Part shown: piece after piece, positions 22,394 to 29,632 of the stretch
Position numbering within the stretch: position 1 is the stretch's first letter
How the letters are laid out: each line of letters starts with the position of its first letter
Source: Selenomonadaceae bacterium
GTDB taxonomy: Bacteria > Bacillota > Negativicutes > Selenomonadales > Selenomonadaceae
Reading direction: 5' to 3'
Assembly: GCA_016280345.1 (NCBI GenBank)
Contig: JAEEGN010000093.1
Location: 1 to 29,632 of the forward strand
DNA length: 29,632 bases
Notes under the pieces: generated by a model
The model's input: only the letters and a program-made list of their open reading frames with translations
What the model was told of the DNA's origin: nothing
Databases searched by the model: none
Translations under genes and position numbers: made by a program

Positions 22394-24040
22394 ATGACGT
22401 TTGAAATAGAGGAGAAGGAAACCTTGAGTGAAGAATGGAAGCAGGAAATTGAAAAACGCCGTACCTTTGCCATCATTTCCCACCCGGACGCCGGTAAGAC
22501 AACACTTACGGAGAAGTTGCTGCTTTACGGTGGCGCAATCCACCTGGCCGGCTCCATCAAGTCGCGCAAGACGCAGCGCCACGCTGTTTCAGACTGGATG
22601 GAGATTGAGAAACAACGCGGCATTTCGGTCACATCCAGCGTGTTACAATTCGATTACGGCGGCTGTCGCATCAATATCCTCGACACGCCGGGCCATCAGG
22701 ATTTCAGCGAGGATACCTATCGAACCCTGATGGCGGTGGACAGTGCCGTAATGGTGCTGGACGCGGCCAAAGGCGTTGAGGCACAAACGAAGAAATTGTT
22801 CAGGGTATGCAGTGAGCGTCATATTCCCATCTTTACCTTCGTCAACAAGCTTGACCGCTTCGGCAAGGCGCCCATCGATCTGATGGACGAACTGGAGAAC
22901 GTTTTGGGGATCCGCTCCTACCCGATGAATTGGCCGGTGGGGTCTGACGGCCGTTACCGGGGCGTTTACGATCGTCAGACGAAGACGGTGGAGCTTTTTG
23001 AGGCAGATGAGACGCACGGACAGAAGGCCCGCGTTTCCGCAACGTATACGTTGGACGACGATGCCCTGAAGGAACGACTGGATGAAGAGGTGTATCAGAG
23101 CCTTCTGGACGATATTGCTCTCCTGGACGAGGCCGGGGAATCCTTCGATCGGGAGCGGATTGCCTGCGGTGCGCTCACACCGATGTTTTTCGGCTCGGCG
23201 ATGACGAATTTCGGCGTCCAGAATTTCCTGGAGGAATATCTGCGTCTGGCGCCGTCGCCCGCGTCCCGGGCTTCGTCTGACGGGCTCATCGAGCCGGAAG
23301 ACGAACGTTTCTCCGCCTTCGTGTTCAAGATTCAGGCGAATATGAATCCGGCGCACCGTGACCGGCTGGCTTTCATCCGCATCGTCTCGGGCCGGTTCGA
23401 ACGAAATATGAACGTCTGGCACAGCCAGTCGGACAAGGCCATAAAGCTCTCCCAGCCACAGCAATTCCTGGCCCAGGACCGCCAGATTATCGATACCGCT
23501 TATCCCGGAGATATCGTTGGCCTGTTCGACCCGGGAATTTTCGGCATTGGCGATACGTTGACAGACCTTTCCCGTAAATTTCGATTCGCGGATTTCCCGG
23601 TTTTCCCGCCGGAGAAATTCGCTCGCGTCCAGGCGAAGGATACCATGAAGCGCAAACAGTTCACCAAGGGCGTAGAGCAACTCACTCAGGAGGGCGCCAT
23701 TCAGCTTTTCCAACAGCCGGGGGCCGGATCAGAGTCGTATATCGTCGGTACTGTCGGTACTCTGCAGTTCGAGGTGCTCCAGTATCGCCTGCAAAGCGAA
23801 TACAACACCGAGGTACTTCTGACCATGCAGCCTTTCGAGGTCGCCCGTTGGCTTGCCTTCGGAGACGGTCGCGAGGTGACGCCCGTTGCCTTGCGCGGCG
23901 CCGACCGGGGAATGTTCGTTTACGATCGTGAAGGGAATCCGGTTCTGCTCGTGAATAACGAGTGGGCGCTGGGCTGGATCACTGAGAACAACCCTGGCCT
24001 GTTGCTCTATCCTGTACCTCCGGACAAAGACGAAATATAA
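22394..24040 (+). CDS. prfC: Peptide chain release factor 3
   Basis: RF3 is the translational GTPase that removes RF1/RF2 from the ribosome after termination. The 548-residue protein has the P-loop HPDAGKTT (30-37), the switch region QRGISVTSSV, DTPGHQDF and NKLD as G-motifs, then the EF-Tu-like domain 2 and an RF3-specific C-terminal domain. GAIQLFQ is in the region that distinguishes RF3 from EF-G. Start choice is open: the ATG at 22394 has GGAGGAG 10 nt upstream, while an in-frame TTG at 22424 has GAGGAGAAGG closer. The gene stands alone with its own promoter and terminator. Confidence 0.96.
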   Translation: MTFEIEEKETLSEEWKQEIEKRRTFAIISHPDAGKTTLTEKLLLYGGAIHLAGSIKSRKTQRHAVSDWMEIEKQRGISVTSSVLQFDYGGCRINILDTPGHQDFSEDTYRTLMAVDSAVMVLDAAKGVEAQTKKLFRVCSERHIPIFTFVNKLDRFGKAPIDLMDELENVLGIRSYPMNWPVGSDGRYRGVYDRQTKTVELFEADETHGQKARVSATYTLDDDALKERLDEEVYQSLLDDIALLDEAGESFDRERIACGALTPMFFGSAMTNFGVQNFLEEYLRLAPSPASRASSDGLIEPEDERFSAFVFKIQANMNPAHRDRLAFIRIVSGRFERNMNVWHSQSDKAIKLSQPQQFLAQDRQIIDTAYPGDIVGLFDPGIFGIGDTLTDLSRKFRFADFPVFPPEKFARVQAKDTMKRKQFTKGVEQLTQEGAIQLFQQPGAGSESYIVGTVGTLQFEVLQYRLQSEYNTEVLLTMQPFEVARWLAFGDGREVTPVALRGADRGMFVYDREGNPVLLVNNEWALGWITENNPGLLLYPVPPDKDEI

Positions 24041-24049
24041 AGAAAGAAC

Positions 24050-24102
24050 CCCCCTCCTGGCAGGCCTGCTTCTGCGGGCGAACCGGGAGGGGGCGTGTTT
24101 TT
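24050..24102 (+). terminator. Terminator of prfC
   Basis: CCCCCTCCTGG (24050-24060) pairs with CCGGGAGGGGG (24083-24093), with one G-U pair, and is followed by CGTGTTTTT. Between it and the next promoter (24103-24222) I see nothing I can name. Confidence 0.85.
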
Positions 24103-24222
24103 CCCGGCTTTAGCGTGACACGCAAAGCGGTTGATGGCGGCCGGATGGGACTTCGTACGTGGAGAATCTTACGCAAACCTTCATAAATCTTGATTTTGTC
24201 TTGAAAAAACCGCTTATACCCC

Positions 24223-24251
24223 TTGCCACGCCTGTCGCATTATGTTATAGT
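24223..24251 (+). promoter_or_regulatory. Promoter of the SLH porin gene
   Basis: TTGCCA (24223-24228) and TATAGT (24246-24251) are 17 bp apart. Transcription from about 24258 gives a leader of roughly 120 nt before the porin ATG, which is long for a single gene and contains a short open frame. Confidence 0.7.
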
Positions 24252-24300
24252 ATTCCCCATAGGCGGATAGCGGGGGCTGGGCGTCTTGCCGGGAGGAAAC

Positions 24301-24384
24301 ATGGGCACTCTGGGTGAACGGGAGCCTGCGATATCCTGCCTGCCGTGTTTTTTTATTTGTTTTGCAGGAGGAGATACTGAATGA
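24301..24384 (+). CDS. Possible 27-residue leader peptide of the porin mRNA
   Basis: An ATG at 24301, 4 nt after GGGAGG, opens a 27-codon frame (MGTLGEREP, then a Cys-rich hydrophobic SCLPCFFICFAGG). Its TGA overlaps the porin ATG as ATGA, the classic arrangement for translational coupling. The porin ribosome site GCAGGAGGAG lies inside its last codons, and a TCCTGC earlier in the frame could pair with GCAGGA. It may be a real regulatory leader peptide or a chance frame; conservation in related genomes would decide. Confidence 0.35.
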   Translation: MGTLGEREPAISCLPCFFICFAGGDTE

Positions 24385-25670
24385 AGAAGACTCTCGTATC
24401 CGCTCTGACCAGTGCGCTGGTCATCGGCGCCGCGTCCACTACGTTCGCGGCTGCCAACCCGTTCGAGGATGTGCCGGCTGACCATTGGGCCTATGACGCA
24501 GTGGCGCAGCTGGCTGCCGACGGCGTCATCGAGGGCTACGGCGACGGCACCTACCGCGGCGACCAGGAAATCACCCGCTACGAGATGGCGCAGATGGTTG
24601 CCCGGGCCATGGCGAAAAGCAATGTCTCCGGCGCCGACAAGGCTATGATCGACAAACTGGCCGCTGAGTTCGCCGATGAGCTCAACAGCCTCGGCGTTCG
24701 CGTTGCCGCGCTTGAGAAGAAGGTGGACAACGTGAAGTTCCATGGCTTGTTCCGTTATACTTACGAGCGCGAGCGCGTTAAGGATGACGGTAGCTATGGC
24801 CGTCTCAACCATCAGAACACGAATGATTTCCGTCTCCGTCTTCAGATGACGGCGAAAATCAACAAGCACTGGGAAGGCAAGGCGCGTGTGGAGTACAAGG
24901 GCCCCATGGACAGCGCGCGGAACGCTACGGGAGGTACCGGTGATGTGTTCCTGAACCGTGCTTATGTGGAAGGTAAATACGGCGCGACGACGATTGACCT
25001 CGGTCGTTTCCCCGGCTTCACGGACGTGGACGGCGGTCTCGTCTTTGATGACGAGCTCTCCGGCGGCCAGATCGTCTTCGGCAACAAGGCCAACGTCAAG
25101 CTGGTCATCGGCCGTTATTACGATAACTATGCCGGCACGCTCGACAACAAGACCGTAAGCTATCAGAGCGTTGAGGTCAATTCGGACCCGAATAAGAAGT
25201 TCCGTATCGGCGCCGCTTATCATCATCTGGGCAACGGCAACTTCTTCCGGAATGATACGTCCGTTGGCGGTAAGCGTTATAAGGACAAGGATATGAGCAT
25301 TTGGGAGATTGGCGCGGGTTATCGCTTCGACAAGAATCTCGCGTTGAATGCCGCTTATGCCAAGAATACAAAAGGCGATATTGACAGCAAGTTCCTCAGG
25401 GCCTGGACAGCAGAGCTCGCGTATAAGGGTGCCAATGCGAGTGATCCGGGGTCCTTCGGACTTTTCGCGGCATATCGCCATGTCGGCAATCGGGCCGTCA
25501 TCATGCCGACTTACAATCCGTGGATCTATGGCAAGAAGGGCTGGCACGTCGGCGCGAAGTACACGGTGTTCCAGAATATCGTGGGCATGGTTGAGTACTT
25601 CAACGGCAAGGTGCTGGATGGCAATAAGAGTACCAATACCATCTTCGCCCGTGTCGAGTGCTACTTCTGA
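24381..25670 (+). CDS. OmpM-type outer-membrane porin with SLH domain
   Basis: OmpM proteins are the major porins of Negativicutes. The SLH domain binds modified peptidoglycan and so ties the outer membrane to the cell wall. The 429 residues show a signal peptide (MKKTLVSALTSALVIGAAS, cleavage near residue 23), one SLH domain at about 26-78 (FEDVPADHWAYDAVAQLA, GYGDGTYRG, ITRYEMAQM), and a coiled-coil stalk at about 84-117. From residue 118 a barrel of alternating strands ends in ARVECYF with the terminal aromatic expected for outer-membrane insertion. AGGAGGAG precedes the ATG. Codon use is strongly biased to a few C-ending codons, consistent with very high expression. It stands alone with its own promoter and terminator. 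Confidence 0.95.
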   Translation: MKKTLVSALTSALVIGAASTTFAAANPFEDVPADHWAYDAVAQLAADGVIEGYGDGTYRGDQEITRYEMAQMVARAMAKSNVSGADKAMIDKLAAEFADELNSLGVRVAALEKKVDNVKFHGLFRYTYERERVKDDGSYGRLNHQNTNDFRLRLQMTAKINKHWEGKARVEYKGPMDSARNATGGTGDVFLNRAYVEGKYGATTIDLGRFPGFTDVDGGLVFDDELSGGQIVFGNKANVKLVIGRYYDNYAGTLDNKTVSYQSVEVNSDPNKKFRIGAAYHHLGNGNFFRNDTSVGGKRYKDKDMSIWEIGAGYRFDKNLALNAAYAKNTKGDIDSKFLRAWTAELAYKGANASDPGSFGLFAAYRHVGNRAVIMPTYNPWIYGKKGWHVGAKYTVFQNIVGMVEYFNGKVLDGNKSTNTIFARVECYF

Positions 25671-25706
25671 TTGAGAGAAGATTCACGCGTTTGCGTTGGT
25701 CATTCA

Positions 25707-25735
25707 AAAAGGAGCGTCCGGTGGGCGCTCCTTTT
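25707..25735 (+). terminator. Terminator of the porin gene
   Basis: A perfect 10-bp stem AAAAGGAGCG/CGCTCCTTTT (25707-25716 with 25726-25735) with a 9-nt loop; the Ts are part of the stem. Confidence 0.8.
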
Positions 25736-25768
25736 CATATTGCGGAAGACAGATAACGGAAGGAAAAC

Positions 25769-25817
25769 AAAAGGCCCCTCTTCCCGGTACCAGATTCCGG
25801 GGAGTGGGGCCTTTTTT
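25769..25817. terminator. Bidirectional terminator, mainly for the hpt-csoR-hpt operon
   Basis: AAAAGGCCCC (25769-25778) pairs with GGGGCCTTTT (25806-25815), with an inner CCCGG/CCGGG stem. Ts follow on the plus strand (to 25817) and TTTTGTTTT follows on the minus strand, 11 nt beyond the stop at 25828. Confidence 0.8.
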
Positions 25818-25827
25818 CGCGTTGTCG

Positions 25828-26196
25828 TTACGGATTCTCCCGTGCCATATATTCGCGGGCTGCTTCACAGGCATTGGCGTAGGACTCCGTCACCGCGTCC
25901 ATCAGCCGCTGGAGCTCCCCTTCGCTGTCGCAGGACCGCAGACCATTGAGGGCGGCATCGACTGTTTGGACGAGCTTATCCATGCTGAGGTTCGACGCGG
26001 TGCCCTTGAGAGTGATCAGGGCTTTGTTCGCCATGGTCTGGTCGCCGATGGATAATCCTTTCATGAATTCCTCAAAAGCCGGGTCATAGAAGAACTTTTC
26101 CAGATACTGGCAATAGAGCCCCTTATTGCCCATGAAGCGTTCCAAGCCTTTCTCTGCGTCCAGGACTGCTGCTTCCTTTGCCTTTTTCTCCGTCAT
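25828..26196 (-). CDS. Degenerate Hpt-domain protein lacking the phosphoacceptor histidine
   Basis: Hpt domains are four-helix bundles that pass phosphate between receivers through one His. This 122-residue protein has the helical pattern and the segment ANKALITLKGTASNL, which aligns with the Hpt signature AHTLKG. Ile61 stands where the His should be, so it cannot act as a normal phosphotransfer protein. Its N-terminal part (GLERFMGNKGLY, FFYDPAFEEF) resembles that of the Hpt gene at the head of the operon (ALVRFLNNEAFY, FIDDPAFAGL), so the two are probably paralogues. GGGAGGG lies 8 nt before the ATG. It is the last gene of the operon, 24 nt after csoR. It could be a competitor or a binding scaffold for a receiver. 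Confidence 0.75.
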   Translation of the reverse strand: MTEKKAKEAAVLDAEKGLERFMGNKGLYCQYLEKFFYDPAFEEFMKGLSIGDQTMANKALITLKGTASNLSMDKLVQTVDAALNGLRSCDSEGELQRLMDAVTESYANACEAAREYMARENP

Positions 26197-26220
26197 TTCA
26201 GTTTCCCTCCCACTGGCCGC

Positions 26221-26577
26221 TCAGCGCATGAATTGGTCGATTGCCTTTTCCAGACGGGCCAATGCTTCGTGGTCATTTTCGTGTACCGATTCTACGATAC
26301 AGTGTTCCATGTGGTCTTTCAAGATGATTTTGCCGACGCCCCGGAGTGCCGCATCCACAGCGGAAATCTGGAGAAGAATATCGCTGCAGTCGCGGTCTTC
26401 TTCTACCATCCGCCGAATGGACTGCATATGCCCGATGAGGCGGGCCATACGGTTGAGCACGGCTTTGGTCTGAGTATGGGAGTGGGAGTGCGCGTGTTGG
26501 CACGCGGATGCTTCCACCGCCACCGGTTCTTTACCGCCGGACTTCGGGGAACGTTTCTTTCCGGTCATCCGGCTCAC
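26221..26577 (-). CDS. CsoR/FrmR-family metal- or aldehyde-sensing repressor
   Basis: This DUF156-family repressor would release DNA on binding a metal ion or reacting with a small molecule. The 118 residues hold an all-helical core from about 36. Cys64, His89 and Cys93 have the same spacing as the Cys36-His61-Cys65 copper(I) site of CsoR, in DRDCSDILLQ and KDHMEHC. The N-terminus carries a Cys/His cluster, CQHAHSHSH (26-34), unlike the minimal family members. The start is a GTG at 26577 overlapping the upstream Hpt stop (GTGA); an ATG at 26568 is an alternative. No copper ATPase or chaperone gene is nearby, and it sits between two Hpt genes. Copper sensing is inferred from the ligand spacing only. 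Confidence 0.88.
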   Translation of the reverse strand: MSRMTGKKRSPKSGGKEPVAVEASACQHAHSHSHTQTKAVLNRMARLIGHMQSIRRMVEEDRDCSDILLQISAVDAALRGVGKIILKDHMEHCIVESVHENDHEALARLEKAIDQFMR

Positions 26578-26933
26578 GCTCCGTCCCGGTTTGCCAGGAT
26601 ACGATAGGTTTTCATTTCTTCCATAAGACGCTGGTATAATTCATCCAGGTCGTCCGCGCATTGTCCAGCTCGAAGCGGTTCCACGATCTGCACTGTCAAA
26701 TCGTAGAGAGGCGTAAGGCCCATGTTGGCGATGAGACCTTTCAGCGTGTGGGCGTGGCGGAAAGCGACATCGACGTCCTTCGATTTCAGAGCTTCTCCCA
26801 AGCCAGCAAACGCTGGGTCATCAATGAATTTCTTGAAGCATTTCGCGTAAAACGCTTCGTTGTTCAGAAACCGCACAAGAGCGCCGTCTACATCGCAGCC
26901 CCGGTTGCGAAGTTCCGTCAGGAGAGCATTCAT
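26574..26933 (-). CDS. Standalone Hpt phosphotransfer protein
   Basis: The 119-residue protein is a single Hpt domain. The phosphoacceptor is His62 in RHAHTLKGLIANMGL, the canonical signature, with the following Lys65 and Gly66 intact. I placed the start at the ATG at 26933 because AAGGAAG lies about 7 nt upstream; an ATG at 26957 would add eight residues without a site. No kinase or receiver gene is adjacent, so its partners are elsewhere; the hybrid kinase and receivers at 2837-9454 are candidates by inference only. It opens an operon with csoR and a second, degenerate Hpt gene, from a promoter just upstream. Confidence 0.9.
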   Translation of the reverse strand: MNALLTELRNRGCDVDGALVRFLNNEAFYAKCFKKFIDDPAFAGLGEALKSKDVDVAFRHAHTLKGLIANMGLTPLYDLTVQIVEPLRAGQCADDLDELYQRLMEEMKTYRILANRDGA

Positions 26934-26963
26934 CTCGTCACTTCCTTTACCATACAAGCGCTT

Positions 26964-26993
26964 AATATAGTAATTGTATCATGGTTTTGGCAA
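26964..26993 (-). promoter_or_regulatory. Promoter of the hpt-csoR-hpt operon
   Basis: TTGCCA (26993-26988) and TATATT (26969-26964) are 18 bp apart on the minus strand, about 30 nt before the first start codon. No obvious CsoR-type palindrome overlaps it. Confidence 0.55.
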
Positions 26994-27048
26994 AAGGGGT
27001 AGTGTTTTTTGAAAAATACTGCTTTTATACCCGGATACGGCAGAGAGA

Positions 27049-27087
27049 GGCAAACGCCGTCCGGTATTTTTCCGGACGGCGTTTGCC
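27049..27087. repeat. Perfect 16-bp inverted repeat downstream of ileS
   Basis: GGCAAACGCCGTCCGG (27049-27064) and its exact complement (27072-27087) flank a 7-nt loop TATTTTT. It lies 46 nt beyond the ileS stop and probably marks its transcript end, although no T-run follows on either strand. Confidence 0.85.
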
Positions 27088-27132
27088 GGGCGTGTCTGCG
27101 GTTCGTTCTGGAAATGAGAGAAACGCCAGATT

Positions 27133-29632
27133 TTATTTTACAGACAGCGTGACGGTCTCGCCATTGATGTTCCATTCCTTCTGAAAGCCGTCAGCAGTAT
27201 CGTAGGAAACCTGGTCCGCCAGAACAATCTTCTTGAGATACGCTTCGTTCTTTTTCACGATGGCGGCAAGTTTGTCGTTTCCGCTCAGGTGGACGGTGAT
27301 GTGGTCCGTGACCTCAAAACCGTTTTCCTTGCGCATGGTCTGTACCTTGCTGATGATCTCACGGACGAAGCCCTCTTCAATGAGTTCCGGCGTAAGAGTC
27401 GTTTCAAGAGCCACGGTTACGCCACCGTACCGCTGGCAGGCGAATCCATCGGTCTGGGCCATGGTGACTTCAAGATCCTCCGGCAGGAGGTCAATTGTGC
27501 CGTCGGAGAGCGTAAGATGAAGCTTTCCGGTTTTGTCCAGTTCTTCCTTTGCCTGGTGTCCGTTCAGGGCAGAGAGTACCTTCTTGATTTCGCCAATCTG
27601 TTTTCCGGCCTTGGGGCCCAGAACCTTGAACTGCGGCTTGAAGCTGTAAGTGAGGAAGGCTTCCATGTCGTCCTTGAAGGTGACCTGTTTCACGTTGAGC
27701 TCACTGGCAACAATGGCCTTGAAGAAATCGGACAGTTCCCTGGATGCCTTGACATAGAGGTTTGCCAGCGGTTGGCGGTTTTTGAGACTGGCGGCGTTGC
27801 GGGCAGCACGGCCGAGGACGACGATGGAGAGCACTTCGTCCATGTTGGCTTCGAGGTCTTTGTCGATGAGGGCTTCGTTCACTACCGGGAAATCGCAGAG
27901 ATGGACACTCTCCGGGGCGTTCTTGTCGATGGAGCAGACGAGGTTCCGATAGACGCTTTCCGAGAGGAAGGGAATCATCGGCGCTGCCGCTTTTACGGTC
28001 GTAACCAGAGCCGTATAGAGCGTCATGTAAGCGTTCACCTTGTCCTGTTCCATGCCTTTTGCCCAGAAACGTTCGCGGCTACGGCGCACATACCAGTTGG
28101 AGAGTTCGTCGACAAACGCCTGGAGCGATTTGGCCGCTTCGGTTACGCGGTATGCAGCGAGGTCGCTGTCTACCTCTTTTACCATGGAATTGAGGCGTGA
28201 CAGAATCCACTTGTCCATGACGGAGAGAGAATCATAGCTGAGGGTGTATTTCGTGGCGTCGAAATCATCAATGTTGGCGTAGAGCACAAAGAAGGCGTAG
28301 GTGTTCCAAAGAGTGCCCATGAATTTGCGTTGGCCCTCCTGAACAGCGGCGTCGTGGAAACGCTTCGGTAGCCAGGGAGCACTGTTCTCATAGAAATACC
28401 AGCGGATGGCATCGGCACCATGAGCGCCCAGGGCCTCCATTGGATCGACGGCATTGCCCTTCGACTTTGACATCTTCTGGCCATCCTTGTCCTGGACATG
28501 GCCCATGACAATGACATTGCGGTAGGGGGACTGGTTGAAGAGCAGCGTAGATATGGCAATCAGTGAATAGAACCAGCCCCGTGTCTGGTCTACGGCTTCG
28601 GAAATGAAATCAGCAGGGAAGTGGCTCTCAAAGATATCCTTATTCTCGAAGGGATAATGCCACTGGGCGAAGGGCATGGCTCCGGAATCGAACCAGCAGT
28701 CGATGACTTCGGGGACACGGCGCATTTCACCGCCGCACTTCTCGCAACGGATGGTCACGGCGTCGATATAGGGACGATGGAGTTCAATGTCGTCGGGGCA
28801 GTTATCCGAAAGGGATTTCAGTTCTTCAATGGAGCCGACCGCGTGTTGGTGACCGCAGGAACATTCCCAGATATTGAGCGGCGTACCCCAGTAACGGTTG
28901 CGACTGATGCCCCAATCCTGCACATGTTCCAGCCAGTCACCAAAGCGTCCCTGACCGATGGAGGCGGGAATCCAGTTGACGGTGTTGTTGTTCCGGATGA
29001 GGTCGTCCTTTACGGCGGTCATGCGGATGAACCACGATTCGCGCGCGTAGTAAAGGAGTGGCGTGTCGCAGCGCCAGCAGTGCGGGTAACTGTGCTCGAA
29101 AACGGGTGCTTTTAGCAGCTTTCCGGAAATTTTCAGGTCTTTGAGGATCAGTGGGTCGGCATCTTTAACAAACGTTCCCGGCCAGTCTGTATCCTCTGTC
29201 ATATTGCCGTGGGCGTCTACGAACTGCACGAACGCCAGATCATACTTCGCGCAGACCCGGCCGTCGTCCTCGCCGAAGGCCGGAGCCATGTGGACGATAC
29301 CCGTGCCGTCTTCGGTGGTGACGTAATCGTCGCAAGTCACGATAAACGCTTTTTTGTTGATTTTTCCGACGGCAAAGGGGTACAGCGGCTCATACTCGCG
29401 GTACTCCAATTCCCTGCCCTTCAAACGGGCCAACTCCACATAATCACCGTCGTTGTCCTCGATCAGCTCGGCTAGCACCGTTCCTACAAGAGCTTCGGCA
29501 AGATAGTAGTTCTCCTCTCTTTGGAGCCGCGTGTTGTAAATTTGCACCTTGACATAATCAACCTCGGGATTCACGCACAGCGCGAGGTTCGAAGGCAGTG
29601 TCCAGGGCGTCGTCGTCCACGCGAGGAAATAC
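27133..29632 (-). CDS. ileS: Isoleucine--tRNA ligase, type-2-like, N-terminus off the window
   Basis: IleS charges tRNA-Ile. The frame is open to the window edge, so the visible 832 residues lack the N-terminal part with the HIGH motif. The edge reads AWTTTPWTLPSNLAL, the start of the editing-domain region. Next come GTGIVHMAPAFGEDD, the CEKCGGEMRRVPEVIDCWFDSG region and DGQKMSKSKGN as the KMSKS loop. A long C-terminal part begins after about 560 and contains DHITVHLSGNDKL. The APAFGEDD form and the C-terminal domain without Cys-rich zinc knuckles fit the eukaryote-like type 2 IleS rather than the type 1 of E. coli. Some type 2 enzymes are insensitive to mupirocin. Any T-box leader would lie outside the window. 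Confidence 0.95.
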   Translation of the reverse strand, partial: YFLAWTTTPWTLPSNLALCVNPEVDYVKVQIYNTRLQREENYYLAEALVGTVLAELIEDNDGDYVELARLKGRELEYREYEPLYPFAVGKINKKAFIVTCDDYVTTEDGTGIVHMAPAFGEDDGRVCAKYDLAFVQFVDAHGNMTEDTDWPGTFVKDADPLILKDLKISGKLLKAPVFEHSYPHCWRCDTPLLYYARESWFIRMTAVKDDLIRNNNTVNWIPASIGQGRFGDWLEHVQDWGISRNRYWGTPLNIWECSCGHQHAVGSIEELKSLSDNCPDDIELHRPYIDAVTIRCEKCGGEMRRVPEVIDCWFDSGAMPFAQWHYPFENKDIFESHFPADFISEAVDQTRGWFYSLIAISTLLFNQSPYRNVIVMGHVQDKDGQKMSKSKGNAVDPMEALGAHGADAIRWYFYENSAPWLPKRFHDAAVQEGQRKFMGTLWNTYAFFVLYANIDDFDATKYTLSYDSLSVMDKWILSRLNSMVKEVDSDLAAYRVTEAAKSLQAFVDELSNWYVRRSRERFWAKGMEQDKVNAYMTLYTALVTTVKAAAPMIPFLSESVYRNLVCSIDKNAPESVHLCDFPVVNEALIDKDLEANMDEVLSIVVLGRAARNAASLKNRQPLANLYVKASRELSDFFKAIVASELNVKQVTFKDDMEAFLTYSFKPQFKVLGPKAGKQIGEIKKVLSALNGHQAKEELDKTGKLHLTLSDGTIDLLPEDLEVTMAQTDGFACQRYGGVTVALETTLTPELIEEGFVREIISKVQTMRKENGFEVTDHITVHLSGNDKLAAIVKKNEAYLKKIVLADQVSYDTADGFQKEWNINGETVTLSVK

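Noticed and set aside
24240..25547. A 435-codon open frame on the minus strand opposite the porin gene
   Set aside because: It mirrors the codon bias of the SLH porin on the other strand, has no family features or ribosome site, and the porin's signal peptide and SLH domain are unmistakable.

Overview
The window looks like chromosomal DNA, GC-rich by eye, from a diderm Firmicute of the class Negativicutes (Selenomonadales/Veillonellales). The best marker is the gene at 24381-25670. It encodes a signal peptide, one SLH domain, a short coiled coil and a beta-barrel, which is the OmpM plan used by Negativicutes to tether the outer membrane to peptidoglycan. A CobT-like fusion resembling ArsA-ArsB, a Negativicutes-type cobamide enzyme, fits this. 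I cannot name the genus.

Layout. 1-540 is the 5' part of an ISL3-family insertion sequence cut by the window edge. 568-2532 (+) holds a Gly/Ala-rich coiled-coil protein followed by a lone cas6, with no CRISPR array or other cas gene in view. 2837-9454 (-) is a five-gene signalling locus: a single-domain response regulator, a PTS EIIC-like membrane protein, a BMP/PnrA-type substrate-binding protein, a hybrid histidine kinase with REC and Hpt domains, and a REC-HD-GYP protein whose phosphoacceptor Asp is Glu. The last four genes are tightly packed or overlapping. 9581-10849 (-) is lysA-type diaminopimelate decarboxylase. 11037-12569 (+) is gltX followed 9 nt later by tRNA-Glu(CTC). 12647-13094 (+) carries a 76-aa unknown protein and a Phd/YefM-type antitoxin whose 3' end is built into a 29-bp perfect inverted repeat.

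13127-18530 (-) is a housekeeping group: prs, a PGRP-type amidase, a lipoprotein, relA (RSH) and an MBL-fold hydrolase. 18843-20744 (+) is the 633-aa tandem CobT/ArsAB-like protein. 20843-22204 (-) is a MATE exporter. 22394-24040 (+) is prfC. 24301-25670 (+) is a possible 27-aa leader peptide and the SLH porin. 25828-26933 (-) is an hpt-csoR-hpt operon in which one Hpt domain has lost its histidine. 27133-29632 (-) is the C-terminal five-sixths or so of a type-2-like ileS.

The strongest candidate for an undescribed system is the 2837-9454 locus. It joins a sugar-permease-like membrane protein and a nucleoside/BMP-type binding protein to a phosphorelay and an HD-GYP output, with none of the transport partners (EIIA, EIIB, ABC ATPase or permease) alongside. 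A standalone Hpt pair elsewhere in the window could feed the same relay, but that is inference. The second candidate is the ArsA-ArsB-like fusion, and the third is cas6 paired with the Gly-zipper protein.
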